Below, in pieces: positions 36,913 to 45,555 of a stretch of 64,000 nt of DNA. Source of the stretch: Pseudomonadota bacterium (GTDB lineage Bacteria; Myxococcota_A; Polyangia; GCA-2747355); the NCBI GenBank assembly GCA_016711215.1, contig JADJTL010000003.1:248001-312000 (forward strand), read 5' to 3'. The notes under the pieces are model-generated. The model did not search any database and was not told the origin of the DNA. It was given only the letters and a program-made list of their open reading frames with translations. How positions within the stretch are numbered: the first letter of the stretch is position 1; each line of letters opens with the position of its first letter. The translations under genes and the position numbers were made by a program.

Positions 36913-39900
36913 CTAGAGACCCACCTGCGGCCGCGCCTGGACGACATAGAGCCGCCCCTCGCTGATCACACCCTCGATATCCTGGGGCGTGCCGAAGGCC
37001 CGCTCCACGCTCAGGCCGATCTCTGCGATGCGACGCACCAGCGGCAGGCGTCGCGCGGCGTCCCACAAGAGCGGCTCCTCAGTATAGTCCAGCAGGCGCG
37101 CCGTCGGCGCCTCGGCCGTCACGCTGTCGTAGAGTCCAGCGCCAGCGTAGCCTGCCAGATCCTCGGCGTTGGCGTCCGAGCGGTAGATGAGCCCCCGAGC
37201 GCTCAAGGCCTCACTCTTGCTCGGATAGGCCACGATTCGCGCGCCCCCGTCGGCGTCGCCGAGGCGCGCCTTATCAACGACCACCGCCAGCGCGCGTCCC
37301 GGGTGGTTGCCGACGAGGGTCTCGCCGAGGCCCGGGACGAGCTCGAGGTAGAGTTCACGGGCGTTGCCATCGGCCGGATTGACGCTGTGCAGGACGAAGG
37401 CGTGATCGGCGGGCACCAGCGGCTGAATCAACACCGCGAGGTGGACGGCGCGGTGCGCGAGCTGCCAGTGCTGCCGCGCCTGGTAAGCGCGTTCGTTCCA
37501 CTTCGAGGCCCAAACCCGCTTGATCTGCATCCAGCTCGTCGCGAGCGCGTCGCCGAGCGGCACGCCGACGGCCGCCAGCGCACTCTTCAGCGCCGGCGCC
37601 AGGGCCGCGGGCGCCTCCAGCTCCAGCACCAACGCGCGCAGGCGGCTCAGCAGCGCCACATCGATCGCCCCCTCGTCGGCGCGCCGCGTCCGCTCGGCAT
37701 ACTCCTCGGCCCGACCCGCGTTGGCGGGCAGCGCCAGGGCGCGCTCGAGGCCACCGAAGGGCACGGCGACGGCCGGGGGTACGATCGCCCACGAGGGCAA
37801 CACCGCCGCGAGCCGCAGCAGCCCGCGCGCCTTGGCTCCCACCTGGTCCGGCCCGCAGCGCGCCAGGGGAAGGACCCAATCCTCGCCGCTCAGGTCGACG
37901 GCCGGCAGCACGAGCGGTGCGCGTGGCGTCGCTGCGGCCGCGGTGGCGCCCTCCAGCGCGGCCACCACCACATCGCCGCGCGCGTCGACCTCCAGCCGCA
38001 CCTGCCGTCCCTGCAGCGCTTCGAGCTCGCTCAACTTCTGCGGCGCATAGCAGGTGGCGAAGAGCAGCCCCGCGTTGCGGGCGCGTACGGCGACGTGGGA
38101 GACGAGATCCGTCGGCATCGGGGTGATCACCGCGGTCACCTGCTCGGGGATCTCCTCATCGCCACCGACCGAGCGCGAGAGCACGACCAGCGGCCCGCGC
38201 TGACCATCGAGTTGCAGCTCGCGCAGGGTGTCGACACAGCGCAGCTCCCCCTCCCCGCGCCCCGGACTGACCACCTGCCAGTCGCCCAGCGCAGCCACCG
38301 CCCGCAGCAAGGGGTCGAGGTGGCGCAGCAGCGCCGCGATCACGAAGCTCGGTCGCCCGCGCACCACCTCCTCGCTGAAGAGGCTGATGACCCAGGCCTC
38401 GACGCGCAGGGCGACCCCGAGCTGCTCGGCCTTGGGCTGCAGCAGCGCGTACCAGGCGTCGACCTCGCCACCGACGGCGCGGGCGACCCGCTCGACCACG
38501 GCCCGCGCATGGCGCGCACGGTCAGCGTCGAAGGTTCCGTCGGCGCTGATGCGGCGCCAATGGCGCCGGCAGAGCTCGAGCTCCGGAAGCGCGCTGCTCA
38601 GGCCAAGGTTCTCGAGCACGTGCTCAACGAGCACCACCAGCTCTGCCAACGTCACGTCGGCGTCGAGCCAGCGCTCGACCGCGAGGCGAAGGTGGTCCTC
38701 GAGCGCGAGGTCGAGGTAGAGCAGCGCCCGCACGGTCTCGCCGCCAGCGAGGCGCCGGGCGAGGTTGCGGCGTAGGACGGTGATCGCCTCGACCACCTGC
38801 ACGAGGATGGCCGCCGGCGACGGGGACGCGGCGCCTGTGGCCCGGTCGATCCCGCGCGCGCCGCCATCCGCAGGGCTCGGGCGTGACAGGCTCAAGAGCC
38901 AGGCCAGCCGCTGACGGTCCTCGGGATCGCAGCTTTCTCGCGCCGCCGCCGCCGCCGCCGCCAGATCGTTCGCCTCATGCAACGCACGCAGCGTGCCGGC
39001 GAAGTGCTCGATGTCCTGGGCCAGGCCCGCCTTCAATCCCGGCACGAAGTCGGGCGCCGAGCGGATCGGCCGCTCGTAGCTTTCGAGGCGTTGGCGCGTC
39101 ACGCCGTGTCGCTGCAGCTCGGCCCAGTACCGCAACAGATCGCCGTCGCTGCGCAAGAACGCGAGGTACGCCTCGGCGATCGCGACGTCGTCGGGCGTCG
39201 TGTTGTTATGGAGCTTCTGATGCCACTCCTCGAGGAAGTGCCCCGCCACCTCCTTGATCCGATGGCGATGCATGATCTCGAGGATCTCGTCGCGGATGCG
39301 CTGGCCTTCGTTCGCCGCACCGACGGTGCCGAGCAACAGCCGCACGAGCGGCCGAGCGCGCGGCGCCCCCGCGAAGCGCTGCACCAGCAGCTCGCCCAAG
39401 CGCTGCTGCGCGTGGGCGAGCTCGCGCGGCTTGGTGTTGTAGCGCCGCTGCCAGTCGAGCTGGCGCAGCGCCGAGAACCGCAGCCAGACGAAGAGGTAGG
39501 CCAACGCGTCGGCGTCGGCGCCGCAGCCCTCGATCAGGGCGTGGCAGAGCTGATAGCGATGCATCAACGTCCACGACGAGCGCCCGAGCTCATGGGCCAC
39601 GATCTCCTCGACGAGCCGCGCGCAGGCCACCGGCGCGCTGGGCCCATCGACCACCCCCGCTGACCGCAGCGGGACGACGAAATCACCGCCATGGTGATGC
39701 ACCCAGCGTCCCCGGTCCGGCAGCAGCAAGACGAAGGTCAGCGCGGCCCAGGGACCCTGCGCCGGCAGGCGCAGGACCAGCGGCCCCTCCTCGGACCGAG
39801 GCGCGAGCGGCGTCTGCACCGCCGCCTCACCGACCGCGACCGACCCCGCCGGCCAGCACTCAGGCGGCGCCGCGTGCCAGCGCCCGTCGCCGGGCAGGCG

Positions 39901-40023
39901 CAGTCCCCAGTGCAGCACCAGCGGCCCGGGGCCTTGCGCGCTCAGGACGATCTCGGTCAGCTCAGCGTCGGCGCGCTGGTCGATCGTCATCCGGACGTCG
40001 CCCTGCTCGATTACCTGGCTCAT
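36913..40023 (-). CDS. Alpha-glucan, water dikinase (GWD/R1-like)
   Basis: 1036 residues. GWD phosphorylates glucosyl C6 in starch-like glucan from ATP (products AMP and phosphate) through a phosphohistidine. Residues about 35-120 resemble one CBM45 starch-binding module (LVLHWGLRLPGDGRW, PPECWPAGS, VQTPL). Residues 250-345 carry the GWD signature MHRHRIKEVAGHFLEEWHQ and LHNNTTPDDV. The phosphohistidine domain has VITPMPTDLVSHVAVRARN with His643. The C-terminal ATP-binding domain has IKRVWASKWNERAY, LGETLVGNHPGRAL, YRSDANAEDLAGYAGAGLYDS (in part) and GTPQDIEGVI. Close resemblance to plant GWD is from memory. It heads a same-strand array of four genes, divergent from a kinase-treZ pair. Confidence 0.93.
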   Translation of the reverse strand: MSQVIEQGDVRMTIDQRADAELTEIVLSAQGPGPLVLHWGLRLPGDGRWHAAPPECWPAGSVAVGEAAVQTPLAPRSEEGPLVLRLPAQGPWAALTFVLLLPDRGRWVHHHGGDFVVPLRSAGVVDGPSAPVACARLVEEIVAHELGRSSWTLMHRYQLCHALIEGCGADADALAYLFVWLRFSALRQLDWQRRYNTKPRELAHAQQRLGELLVQRFAGAPRARPLVRLLLGTVGAANEGQRIRDEILEIMHRHRIKEVAGHFLEEWHQKLHNNTTPDDVAIAEAYLAFLRSDGDLLRYWAELQRHGVTRQRLESYERPIRSAPDFVPGLKAGLAQDIEHFAGTLRALHEANDLAAAAAAARESCDPEDRQRLAWLLSLSRPSPADGGARGIDRATGAASPSPAAILVQVVEAITVLRRNLARRLAGGETVRALLYLDLALEDHLRLAVERWLDADVTLAELVVLVEHVLENLGLSSALPELELCRRHWRRISADGTFDADRARHARAVVERVARAVGGEVDAWYALLQPKAEQLGVALRVEAWVISLFSEEVVRGRPSFVIAALLRHLDPLLRAVAALGDWQVVSPGRGEGELRCVDTLRELQLDGQRGPLVVLSRSVGGDEEIPEQVTAVITPMPTDLVSHVAVRARNAGLLFATCYAPQKLSELEALQGRQVRLEVDARGDVVVAALEGATAAAATPRAPLVLPAVDLSGEDWVLPLARCGPDQVGAKARGLLRLAAVLPSWAIVPPAVAVPFGGLERALALPANAGRAEEYAERTRRADEGAIDVALLSRLRALVLELEAPAALAPALKSALAAVGVPLGDALATSWMQIKRVWASKWNERAYQARQHWQLAHRAVHLAVLIQPLVPADHAFVLHSVNPADGNARELYLELVPGLGETLVGNHPGRALAVVVDKARLGDADGGARIVAYPSKSEALSARGLIYRSDANAEDLAGYAGAGLYDSVTAEAPTARLLDYTEEPLLWDAARRLPLVRRIAEIGLSVERAFGTPQDIEGVISEGRLYVVQARPQVGL

Positions 40024-40083
40024 CGGCTCAACACTTCATCCTGCTCGAGGCCGGCGATTCTGCCCCGGCCCTCGTCATCTTGC

Positions 40084-40152
40084 GCGACCCCATCCGCGAC
40101 CCCATCCGCGACCCATCCGCGACCCATCCGCGACCCATCCGCGACCCAATCC
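40084..40152. repeat. 11/12-bp tandem repeat, 6 copies, upstream of GWD
   Basis: Six head-to-tail units of GCGACCCATCC or GCGACCCCATCC, starting 61 bases upstream of the GWD ATG in the divergent region. The near-helical period would put copies on one DNA face, as for regulator sites or a variable spacer. Confidence 0.95.
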
Positions 40153-40154
40153 CG

Positions 40155-40215
40155 ACGCACGCCTGCTTGGGCCCTACGCACGCTTGCTTGGGCCCTACGC
40201 ACGCCTGCTTGGGTG
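40155..40215. repeat. 21-bp tandem repeat, 3 copies, next to the 12-bp array
   Basis: Three copies of ACGCACGCCTGCTTGGGCCCT (one change in copy two, last copy partial) lie between the 12-bp array and the kinase gene. No gene occupies 40024-40317. Confidence 0.95.
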
Positions 40216-40301
40216 CGCGCCGCGACGGCCGCGCGCCGCTGGCGAGCGGCTCCGCCCTCCTGGGTGCTCGCATCGGACAACGCGACAATCCGGCCGGCCT
40301 T

Positions 40302-40316
40302 GTGGCATCATGCCAC
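40302..40316. promoter_or_regulatory. 15-bp palindrome, candidate operator
   Basis: GTGGCAT-C-ATGCCAC is a perfect dyad with 7-base arms just before the kinase start region. It is well placed for a dimeric regulator controlling the kinase-treZ pair or the divergent dikinase genes. Confidence 0.55.
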
Positions 40317-40317
40317 G

Positions 40318-41910
40318 GTGCGGGCGCACGCTCACAGCCCCAACACCACGTCGTGGATGATCCTGCGCCGGCTCGGCAGCGGCTACTTCACCGAGGACGC
40401 GCTGGGCGCAGAGCCTGGGCCGACTGGCGTGACGCGCCTGGTGCTGATCAAGAGCCTCCTGCCGCGACTGCACGACGCCCGCCCCTTCGTCGGCGCCTGG
40501 CTCGCGCGCGCGACCGCGGCAATCGCGCTGCGCCACGACGGCATCGCGCGCGTCTTCGCCGCCGAGCCGCAGGGCGGCGGTGCGCGGGTCGTCACCGAGT
40601 ACGTCGGCGGCGAGACGTTGCGCCTGCTGGTCAGCGCTCTGGCCGCACGCGAGCTCAGCCTACCGCTGGGCAGCGCCTGTCGGATTGTCGCGCAGGCGGC
40701 CGAGTCGTTGGCCTACGCCCACGCCCTACCCGACAGCGCCGACGATCGGAGGTCGCTGCTGCACGGCGATCTCTCGCCGGAGAACGTCGTCGTGACCTAT
40801 GCCGGTCAGACCAAGCTGATCGACTTCGGGCTCGGGCGAGCCGACCCGCTGCGGAAGCACACCCCACCCAGCCGCCTGGCCAGCCGCATCGCGCACCAGG
40901 CCCCCGAGCAACTGCAGCAGCGCACGGTCGATCGACGCGCCGACGTCTGGGGCCTTGGCGTGCTGCTCTACGAGCTCCTTGCCGGCCGGCTGCTCTTTCA
41001 CGGTGCCACGCCACAGGAGGTGCTGGAAGCGGTCATGGGGGCTCCGGTGCCACCACCGAGCCGCTACAACCCGGCCATCCCACCAGAGCTTGACGCGGTC
41101 GTGCTGGACGCGCTGGAGCGCGACGTGCCGCGGCGCATCTCGTCAGCCGCGGCGCTGCGCGAGCGGCTCGAGCAGGTCCTCGAACAGAGCGAAGGGGCGC
41201 ACCCGGCTGCGCTCGGCGGCTGGCTGCGCGGCGCGCTGCGCGACTGCTACGCAGAGCGCCAGAGCATCGAACGCGAGGCGCGCACCGAGGCGATCGAGGC
41301 CCTGCGGGCCCAAGGGCCACCACCCTGGGCGACGGACGCGCCGGTCCTCATCGGCGCGCACCCTCGCTCGGCCTGGGCACGGGCCCGCAGCCGCGCCTGG
41401 GTCACCTTCCGACGCCGTCCGATCTTGGTCTCGGCGCTGCTGCTCGTGCCCGGCGCGAGCGGCCTTCTTTCGTATCGCCTGGGCCGCCACCTCGGCGCTG
41501 GCGAACACGTGCCGTGGCGCCTCTGGCCGCTGGTCGCGCTCCTGGTCGCGGGGGGGACGCTGCTGGTCGCTTGGCGTCTGGGCGCAAAGCGCTGGCGGAC
41601 CTCGCCGGCACCGGTCGCGAAGGAGCCGCTCAGCAGCGCCGAGCGCGAAGCCGCAGCGTGGCGCAACGAGGCTCAGCACCGCCGCAAGCGCCTGACGGAG
41701 GCCGAGCGCGCGCTGAGCCGCGTCGACGGCCACCTGGCCGACGCCATGGACCAGCTCGTCGAGGCGGAAGAACGGGCGAGCCAGGCGGAGCGCCTCGAGC
41801 GAGCCCTCGGCGAGGCGCACGCCGAGCTGCGGCAGCTGCGTGACTTGGCCGAGCGCACTGGGGCCTCGCGCGACGCCGCCGCTACCGCGAAGGATCGCGC
41901 CAGTCGATGA
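40318..41910 (+). CDS. Membrane Ser/Thr protein kinase with C-terminal coiled coil
   Basis: About 530 residues from a GTG at 40318 (an ATG at 40357 is possible; neither has a clear ribosome site). The kinase domain has the glycine loop LRRLGSGYF, the Lys in VLIKSLL, a catalytic loop HGDLSPENVVV (about 149) and LIDFGLGRAD. The Asp and Asn are kept but the loop is HGD, so it is a non-RD kinase. Two hydrophobic segments (LVSALLLVPGASGLLSY and LWPLVALLVAGGTLLVAW) precede a Glu/Ala/Arg-rich coiled coil. Its stop overlaps the treZ start as ATGA, which ties the kinase to trehalose/glucan metabolism. Confidence 0.87.
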   Translation: MRAHAHSPNTTSWMILRRLGSGYFTEDALGAEPGPTGVTRLVLIKSLLPRLHDARPFVGAWLARATAAIALRHDGIARVFAAEPQGGGARVVTEYVGGETLRLLVSALAARELSLPLGSACRIVAQAAESLAYAHALPDSADDRRSLLHGDLSPENVVVTYAGQTKLIDFGLGRADPLRKHTPPSRLASRIAHQAPEQLQQRTVDRRADVWGLGVLLYELLAGRLLFHGATPQEVLEAVMGAPVPPPSRYNPAIPPELDAVVLDALERDVPRRISSAAALRERLEQVLEQSEGAHPAALGGWLRGALRDCYAERQSIEREARTEAIEALRAQGPPPWATDAPVLIGAHPRSAWARARSRAWVTFRRRPILVSALLLVPGASGLLSYRLGRHLGAGEHVPWRLWPLVALLVAGGTLLVAWRLGAKRWRTSPAPVAKEPLSSAEREAAAWRNEAQHRRKRLTEAERALSRVDGHLADAMDQLVEAEERASQAERLERALGEAHAELRQLRDLAERTGASRDAAATAKDRASR

Positions 41911-43712
41911 GAAGGCACGCCTTCGGCGCGACCGTCAGCGCCGAAGGCACCCGCTTTCGCGTCTGGGCGCCGAGGGCGCGCAGGGTCGAGTTGATCCTCG
42001 AGGGTGGCGCGGCCGCCGGCACAGCCACCACGGTCCAGCATCGCCTCCAGCGCGCCGGCGACGGTCTCCACGAGGTCTTCGTGCCGCAGCTTGGCGCGGG
42101 GGCCCGCTATCGCTACCGCCTCGACGACGACCGCGTCGCCCCCGACCCCGCGAGCCGCTACCAGCCCGAGGGCGTCCATGGACCGTCGGCGGTGGTCGAC
42201 CCGCTGGCCTTCCGCTGGCACGACGCGGCGTGGTCGGGCCGGGCCTTGTCCGAGCTCGTCATCTACGAGCTGCATGTCGGCGCCTTCACGCCAGAGGGGA
42301 CCTTCGCCGCCGCCAGCGCACGACTCGACGACTTGCAGGCGCTCGGCATCACCGCGGTCGAGCTGATGCCCGTGGCGGATTTTCCTGGGCGCTGGAGCTG
42401 GGGCTACGATCAGGCGGCGCTCTGGGCTCCGGCGCAGGTCTACGGCCCGCCCGACGCGCTGCGGGCCTTCGTCGACCGAGCCCATGCGCTCGGCCTCTCC
42501 GTGATCCTCGACGTGATCCACAACCACGTCGGGCCCGATGGCGCCTATGTGGCCGCCTTCGGCCCCTTCCTCACCCGCCGACATCACACGCCGTGGGGAG
42601 CCGCGGTCAACCTCGATCAGCGCGGCAGCGCGACCGTTCGCGCCTTTCTGATCGAGAACGCGGAGCACTGGCTCGCCGAGTACCATATCGACGCCCTGCG
42701 CCTCGACGCCATCGACGCGCTCTACGACGGCAGCGCCACCCACTTCCTGACGGCGCTGAGCACGCGGGTGGGGAGCCTTTCCGGACAGCGGCGCTATCTC
42801 TTCGCCGAGGACGACCGCAATCTCAACCTCGTGCTGCAAGCGCCATCCGCCGGGGGCTACGGCCTCGACGGCGTCTGGACTGACGACTTCCACCACCTCT
42901 TGCGGCGTCTCCTGACCGGCGAGCAGCTCGGCGCGCCTTCTGACTTCCCGGCAACCACCGCAGCGCTGGCGAAGACGATCAACGACGGCTGGTGGTACCA
43001 AGGTCAGGTGCTGCCGAGCAGCGGCCTGCCGCGCGGCAGCGATCCGCGCGCCCTTTCGCCCCAGAGCCTGATCTACTTCCTGCAGAATCACGACCAGGTC
43101 GGCAATCGACCCTTCGGCGAGCGCCTGCACCAGACGATCAGCCCCGCGCTGTTCCGTGCCGCCTCCGCCCTGCTGCTCTTTCTCCCGCAGACGCCGCTGC
43201 TCTTCATGGGTCAGGAGTGGGCGGCGAGCGCGCCCTTCCATTTCTTCACCGATCACAAGCCCGCGCTCGGGCGCCGGGTGCGTGAGGGACGCTGGCGCGA
43301 GGCCCGCGCGCGCTTCGCGATCGACGCCGGCACGACGCTTCCCGACCCGCAGGATCCCAGCAGCTTCGAGCGCAGCAAGCTCGCTTGGGCCGAGCGCGGA
43401 CGAGCGCCGCACGACGGCACGCTCCAGCTCTACCGCAAGCTCCTTCGACTGCGCCGCGAGCTCAGCGGACGGGCGCAGGCCGAGAGCCCCTCCGAGGGCG
43501 CTCTGTTGGTGCGACGCGGCGCCTATACGCTCGCCGTAGCGCTGCGCTCGGACCTCGACCTGCCGCTGCCAAGCGCGGGTGTGGAGCGCCTCTCGACCGC
43601 TGGCCCTCCCGGGACTGGCGCGCCGGAGGCGCCGCTGACTCAAAGTGGGCACCTCCACTTCGCGGCGCCCGCCGCCGTGATCTTCGGACCGGCAGCGGGT
43701 CTTGGCGCCTGA
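41907..43712 (+). CDS. treZ: Malto-oligosyltrehalose trehalohydrolase
   Basis: 601 residues, GH13 family enzyme that releases trehalose from maltooligosyltrehalose. An N-terminal E-set domain (TRFRVWAPRARRVELIL) precedes the barrel. Motifs include LVIYELHVGAFTPEGTF, WGYDQAALWAP, the nucleophile Asp in DALRLDAIDAL, the acid Glu in LFAEDDRN and QNHDQVGNRPFG, all typical of TreZ. The partner TreY is not in the window. The start overlaps the upstream kinase by ATGA. With glgB nearby and the divergent dikinases, it points to conversion of alpha-glucan into trehalose. Confidence 0.96.
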   Translation: MRRHAFGATVSAEGTRFRVWAPRARRVELILEGGAAAGTATTVQHRLQRAGDGLHEVFVPQLGAGARYRYRLDDDRVAPDPASRYQPEGVHGPSAVVDPLAFRWHDAAWSGRALSELVIYELHVGAFTPEGTFAAASARLDDLQALGITAVELMPVADFPGRWSWGYDQAALWAPAQVYGPPDALRAFVDRAHALGLSVILDVIHNHVGPDGAYVAAFGPFLTRRHHTPWGAAVNLDQRGSATVRAFLIENAEHWLAEYHIDALRLDAIDALYDGSATHFLTALSTRVGSLSGQRRYLFAEDDRNLNLVLQAPSAGGYGLDGVWTDDFHHLLRRLLTGEQLGAPSDFPATTAALAKTINDGWWYQGQVLPSSGLPRGSDPRALSPQSLIYFLQNHDQVGNRPFGERLHQTISPALFRAASALLLFLPQTPLLFMGQEWAASAPFHFFTDHKPALGRRVREGRWREARARFAIDAGTTLPDPQDPSSFERSKLAWAERGRAPHDGTLQLYRKLLRLRRELSGRAQAESPSEGALLVRRGAYTLAVALRSDLDLPLPSAGVERLSTAGPPGTGAPEAPLTQSGHLHFAAPAAVIFGPAAGLGA

Positions 43713-43730
43713 GGGGGCTGCGCGTATAGT
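43702..43730 (+). promoter_or_regulatory. Putative sigma70 promoter of the NtrC-type regulator
   Basis: TTGGCG (43702-43707) and TATAGT (43725-43730) are separated by exactly 17 bases, overlapping the last codons of treZ and about 125 bases before the chosen GTG start. Confidence 0.5.
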
Positions 43731-43831
43731 AGCTGCTTATTTGCTTGCTTTCGTCGCTCTCGCTCGCCGTGCAGTCGGTGGGCCGGGTGCGGCAGCCCAA
43801 CAGGTCGCTGCGCGTAACAGCGGCCCCGAGA

Positions 43832-43858
43832 GCGATGGAAGCGATGGAAGCGATGGCC
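43832..43858. repeat. 9-bp repeat in the leader of the NtrC-type regulator
   Basis: GCGATGGAA is repeated at 43832 and 43841, with a third copy changed at the end (GCGATGGCC), directly before the GTG at 43861. The ATGs inside the units are not in frame with the gene, so they could act as decoy starts. Confidence 0.85.
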
Positions 43859-43860
43859 AA

Positions 43861-45375
43861 GTGACGCGCCCCACCGCAACGCAGCAGAGCGCGTCACCCG
43901 CGTGGCCCGTCACGGAAGCCGAGGCCGGCGACGACCGAGCCTCGCAGCCCCTTCGCGCGGCGGGGCATTCGCGCGCCGTGCTCGTGATCGACGATGACGT
44001 CGCGCTCGGGGCCCTGATCGATCTGCAGCTCCGCCGCCTGCACTTCGAGCCCACCATCGTCACCGCGGCCGAGCAGGCGCTGGCCGCGCTCGAGCGCCAG
44101 CGCTTCTCCGCGGTGCTGGCTGATGTCCGCCTCGATGGCATGAATGGCCTCGACTTCTGTGCCCGCGTGGTCCGCGCCTTTCCTGGCACGACGGTGGTGC
44201 TGATGACCGGCTGGGGCACCATGCAAACCGCCATCGACGCGCTGCGCGCGGGCGCCTTCGACTTCCTCACCAAGCCGCTCGATTTCGCCGAGCTCAACGT
44301 CGTGCTCGAGCGCGCGCTGCGGCATAGCGCAGCCGAGGGGATCACGCGCCTGGCGCGTCAGGCGGAACCTTCGACTGCCATCGGTGAGCTGATCGGCGAG
44401 AGCGAGCCGATGCGTCGACTGGTCGAGCTGCTGACGCGCGTGGCGAATACCGAGGCCACCGTGCTGATCACCGGCGAGAGCGGAACGGGCAAGGAGCTGG
44501 CTGCGCGCGCCTTGCATAATCGTAGCGCTCGGTCGGCTGGCCGCTTCGTCGCGATCAACTGCGCGGCGATGCCGGAGGCGCTGTTGGAGAGCCAGCTCTT
44601 TGGCCACACCCGGGGAGCCTTCACCGATGCCCATGCAGCACGCGTCGGGCTGCTGGTGCAGGCCAATGGTGGCACGCTCTTTCTCGACGAGATCGGCGAC
44701 ATGCCGCTCGCGCTGCAGCCGAAGCTGCTGCGCGCGCTGCAGGAGCGCACCGTAAGACCGCTCGGCAGTGACCTCGAGGTGCCCTTCGACGCGCGCATTC
44801 TCGCGGCCACCCATCGGCAGCTCGACGCCGAGGTGCAAGCGGGTCGCTTCCGCGCCGACCTCTACTTCCGCATCAACGTGATCCAGGTGCAGATGCCGGC
44901 CCTGCGCACGCGCGGCAGCGACGTCCTGCTGCTCGCCAACGACGCCGTGCATCAGATCGCCGCGCGCTCGGGGAAGGCGGTGGTTGGCGTCTCGGGGCCC
45001 GCGGCCGAACACCTGCTCGCCTACCCCTGGCCGGGCAACGTCCGCGAGCTGATCAACTGCGTCGAGAGCGCCGTCGCCCTGACGCGGCACACGAAGATCG
45101 CGGTGGAGGACCTCCCTCCGCCCATCCGCCGCAACCCGACGCGCTCTGGCGCCGACGCACCCGCGGCGGGCGAGCCCCTGGTGCCGATGGACGAGATCGA
45201 GCGCCGTCACATCCTCGCCGTGCTCTCAGTCGTCGGCGGGAACCGCACGGAAGCGGCGCGGGTGCTCGGCCTCGACCGTAAGACGCTCTATCGCAAGCTG
45301 AAGCAGTACGCGCGCAGCGGTCGCGCCCCAGCGGAGGAGACCCCGCCAGCGCGCAACGAAGCCCTCGATAGCTAG
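43861..45375 (+). CDS. NtrC-family sigma54-dependent response regulator
   Basis: About 504 residues from the GTG at 43861. A Ser/Thr/Ala-rich N-terminus leads to a receiver domain (VLVIDDDVALGALI, AVLADVRLDGMNG, FLTKPL), then a sigma54 AAA+ domain with Walker A GESGTGKE and Walker B LFLDEIGDM, and a Fis-type helix-turn-helix (GGNRTEAARVLGLDRKTLYRK, in part). The sigma54 contact loop reads GAFTDA (about residue 253) instead of GAFTGA, which may change its interaction with RpoN. No kinase gene is adjacent. A longer TTG-initiated frame into treZ is rejected. Confidence 0.93.
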   Translation: MTRPTATQQSASPAWPVTEAEAGDDRASQPLRAAGHSRAVLVIDDDVALGALIDLQLRRLHFEPTIVTAAEQALAALERQRFSAVLADVRLDGMNGLDFCARVVRAFPGTTVVLMTGWGTMQTAIDALRAGAFDFLTKPLDFAELNVVLERALRHSAAEGITRLARQAEPSTAIGELIGESEPMRRLVELLTRVANTEATVLITGESGTGKELAARALHNRSARSAGRFVAINCAAMPEALLESQLFGHTRGAFTDAHAARVGLLVQANGGTLFLDEIGDMPLALQPKLLRALQERTVRPLGSDLEVPFDARILAATHRQLDAEVQAGRFRADLYFRINVIQVQMPALRTRGSDVLLLANDAVHQIAARSGKAVVGVSGPAAEHLLAYPWPGNVRELINCVESAVALTRHTKIAVEDLPPPIRRNPTRSGADAPAAGEPLVPMDEIERRHILAVLSVVGGNRTEAARVLGLDRKTLYRKLKQYARSGRAPAEETPPARNEALDS

Positions 45376-45434
45376 CCGGCAACCGCTCGGTGCTGACCGC
45401 CGACGCCGGCGCCAGCTCGAGCAACGTCGTTTCG

Positions 45435-45486
45435 CGTGTTGCGAAGGCGTGTTGCGAAGGCGTGTTGCGAAGGCGTGTTGCGAAGC
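45435..45486. repeat. 13-bp tandem repeat, 4 copies, intergenic
   Basis: Four copies of CGTGTTGCGAAGG (last base changed in copy four) between the NtrC-type gene and the first CheY-like gene, ending just before a candidate promoter. Confidence 0.95.
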
Positions 45487-45489
45487 CGG

Positions 45490-45517
45490 TAGACGAGCAG
45501 GCCTCGTCGTGTATGAT
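45490..45517 (+). promoter_or_regulatory. Putative promoter of the CheY-like pair
   Basis: TAGACG (45490-45495) and TATGAT (45512-45517) are spaced by 16 bases, adjoining the end of the 13-bp array. Repeat copy number would move upstream sites relative to this promoter. Confidence 0.45.
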
Positions 45518-45555
45518 AGGCGCCTCCTCGGTGTTGCCCGCGCAGGAGGTCTCCG

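Noticed and set aside
40084..40215. Repeat arrays as CRISPR or replication iterons
   Set aside because: Units are directly adjacent with no unique spacers, and no cas, dnaA or rep gene is nearby.
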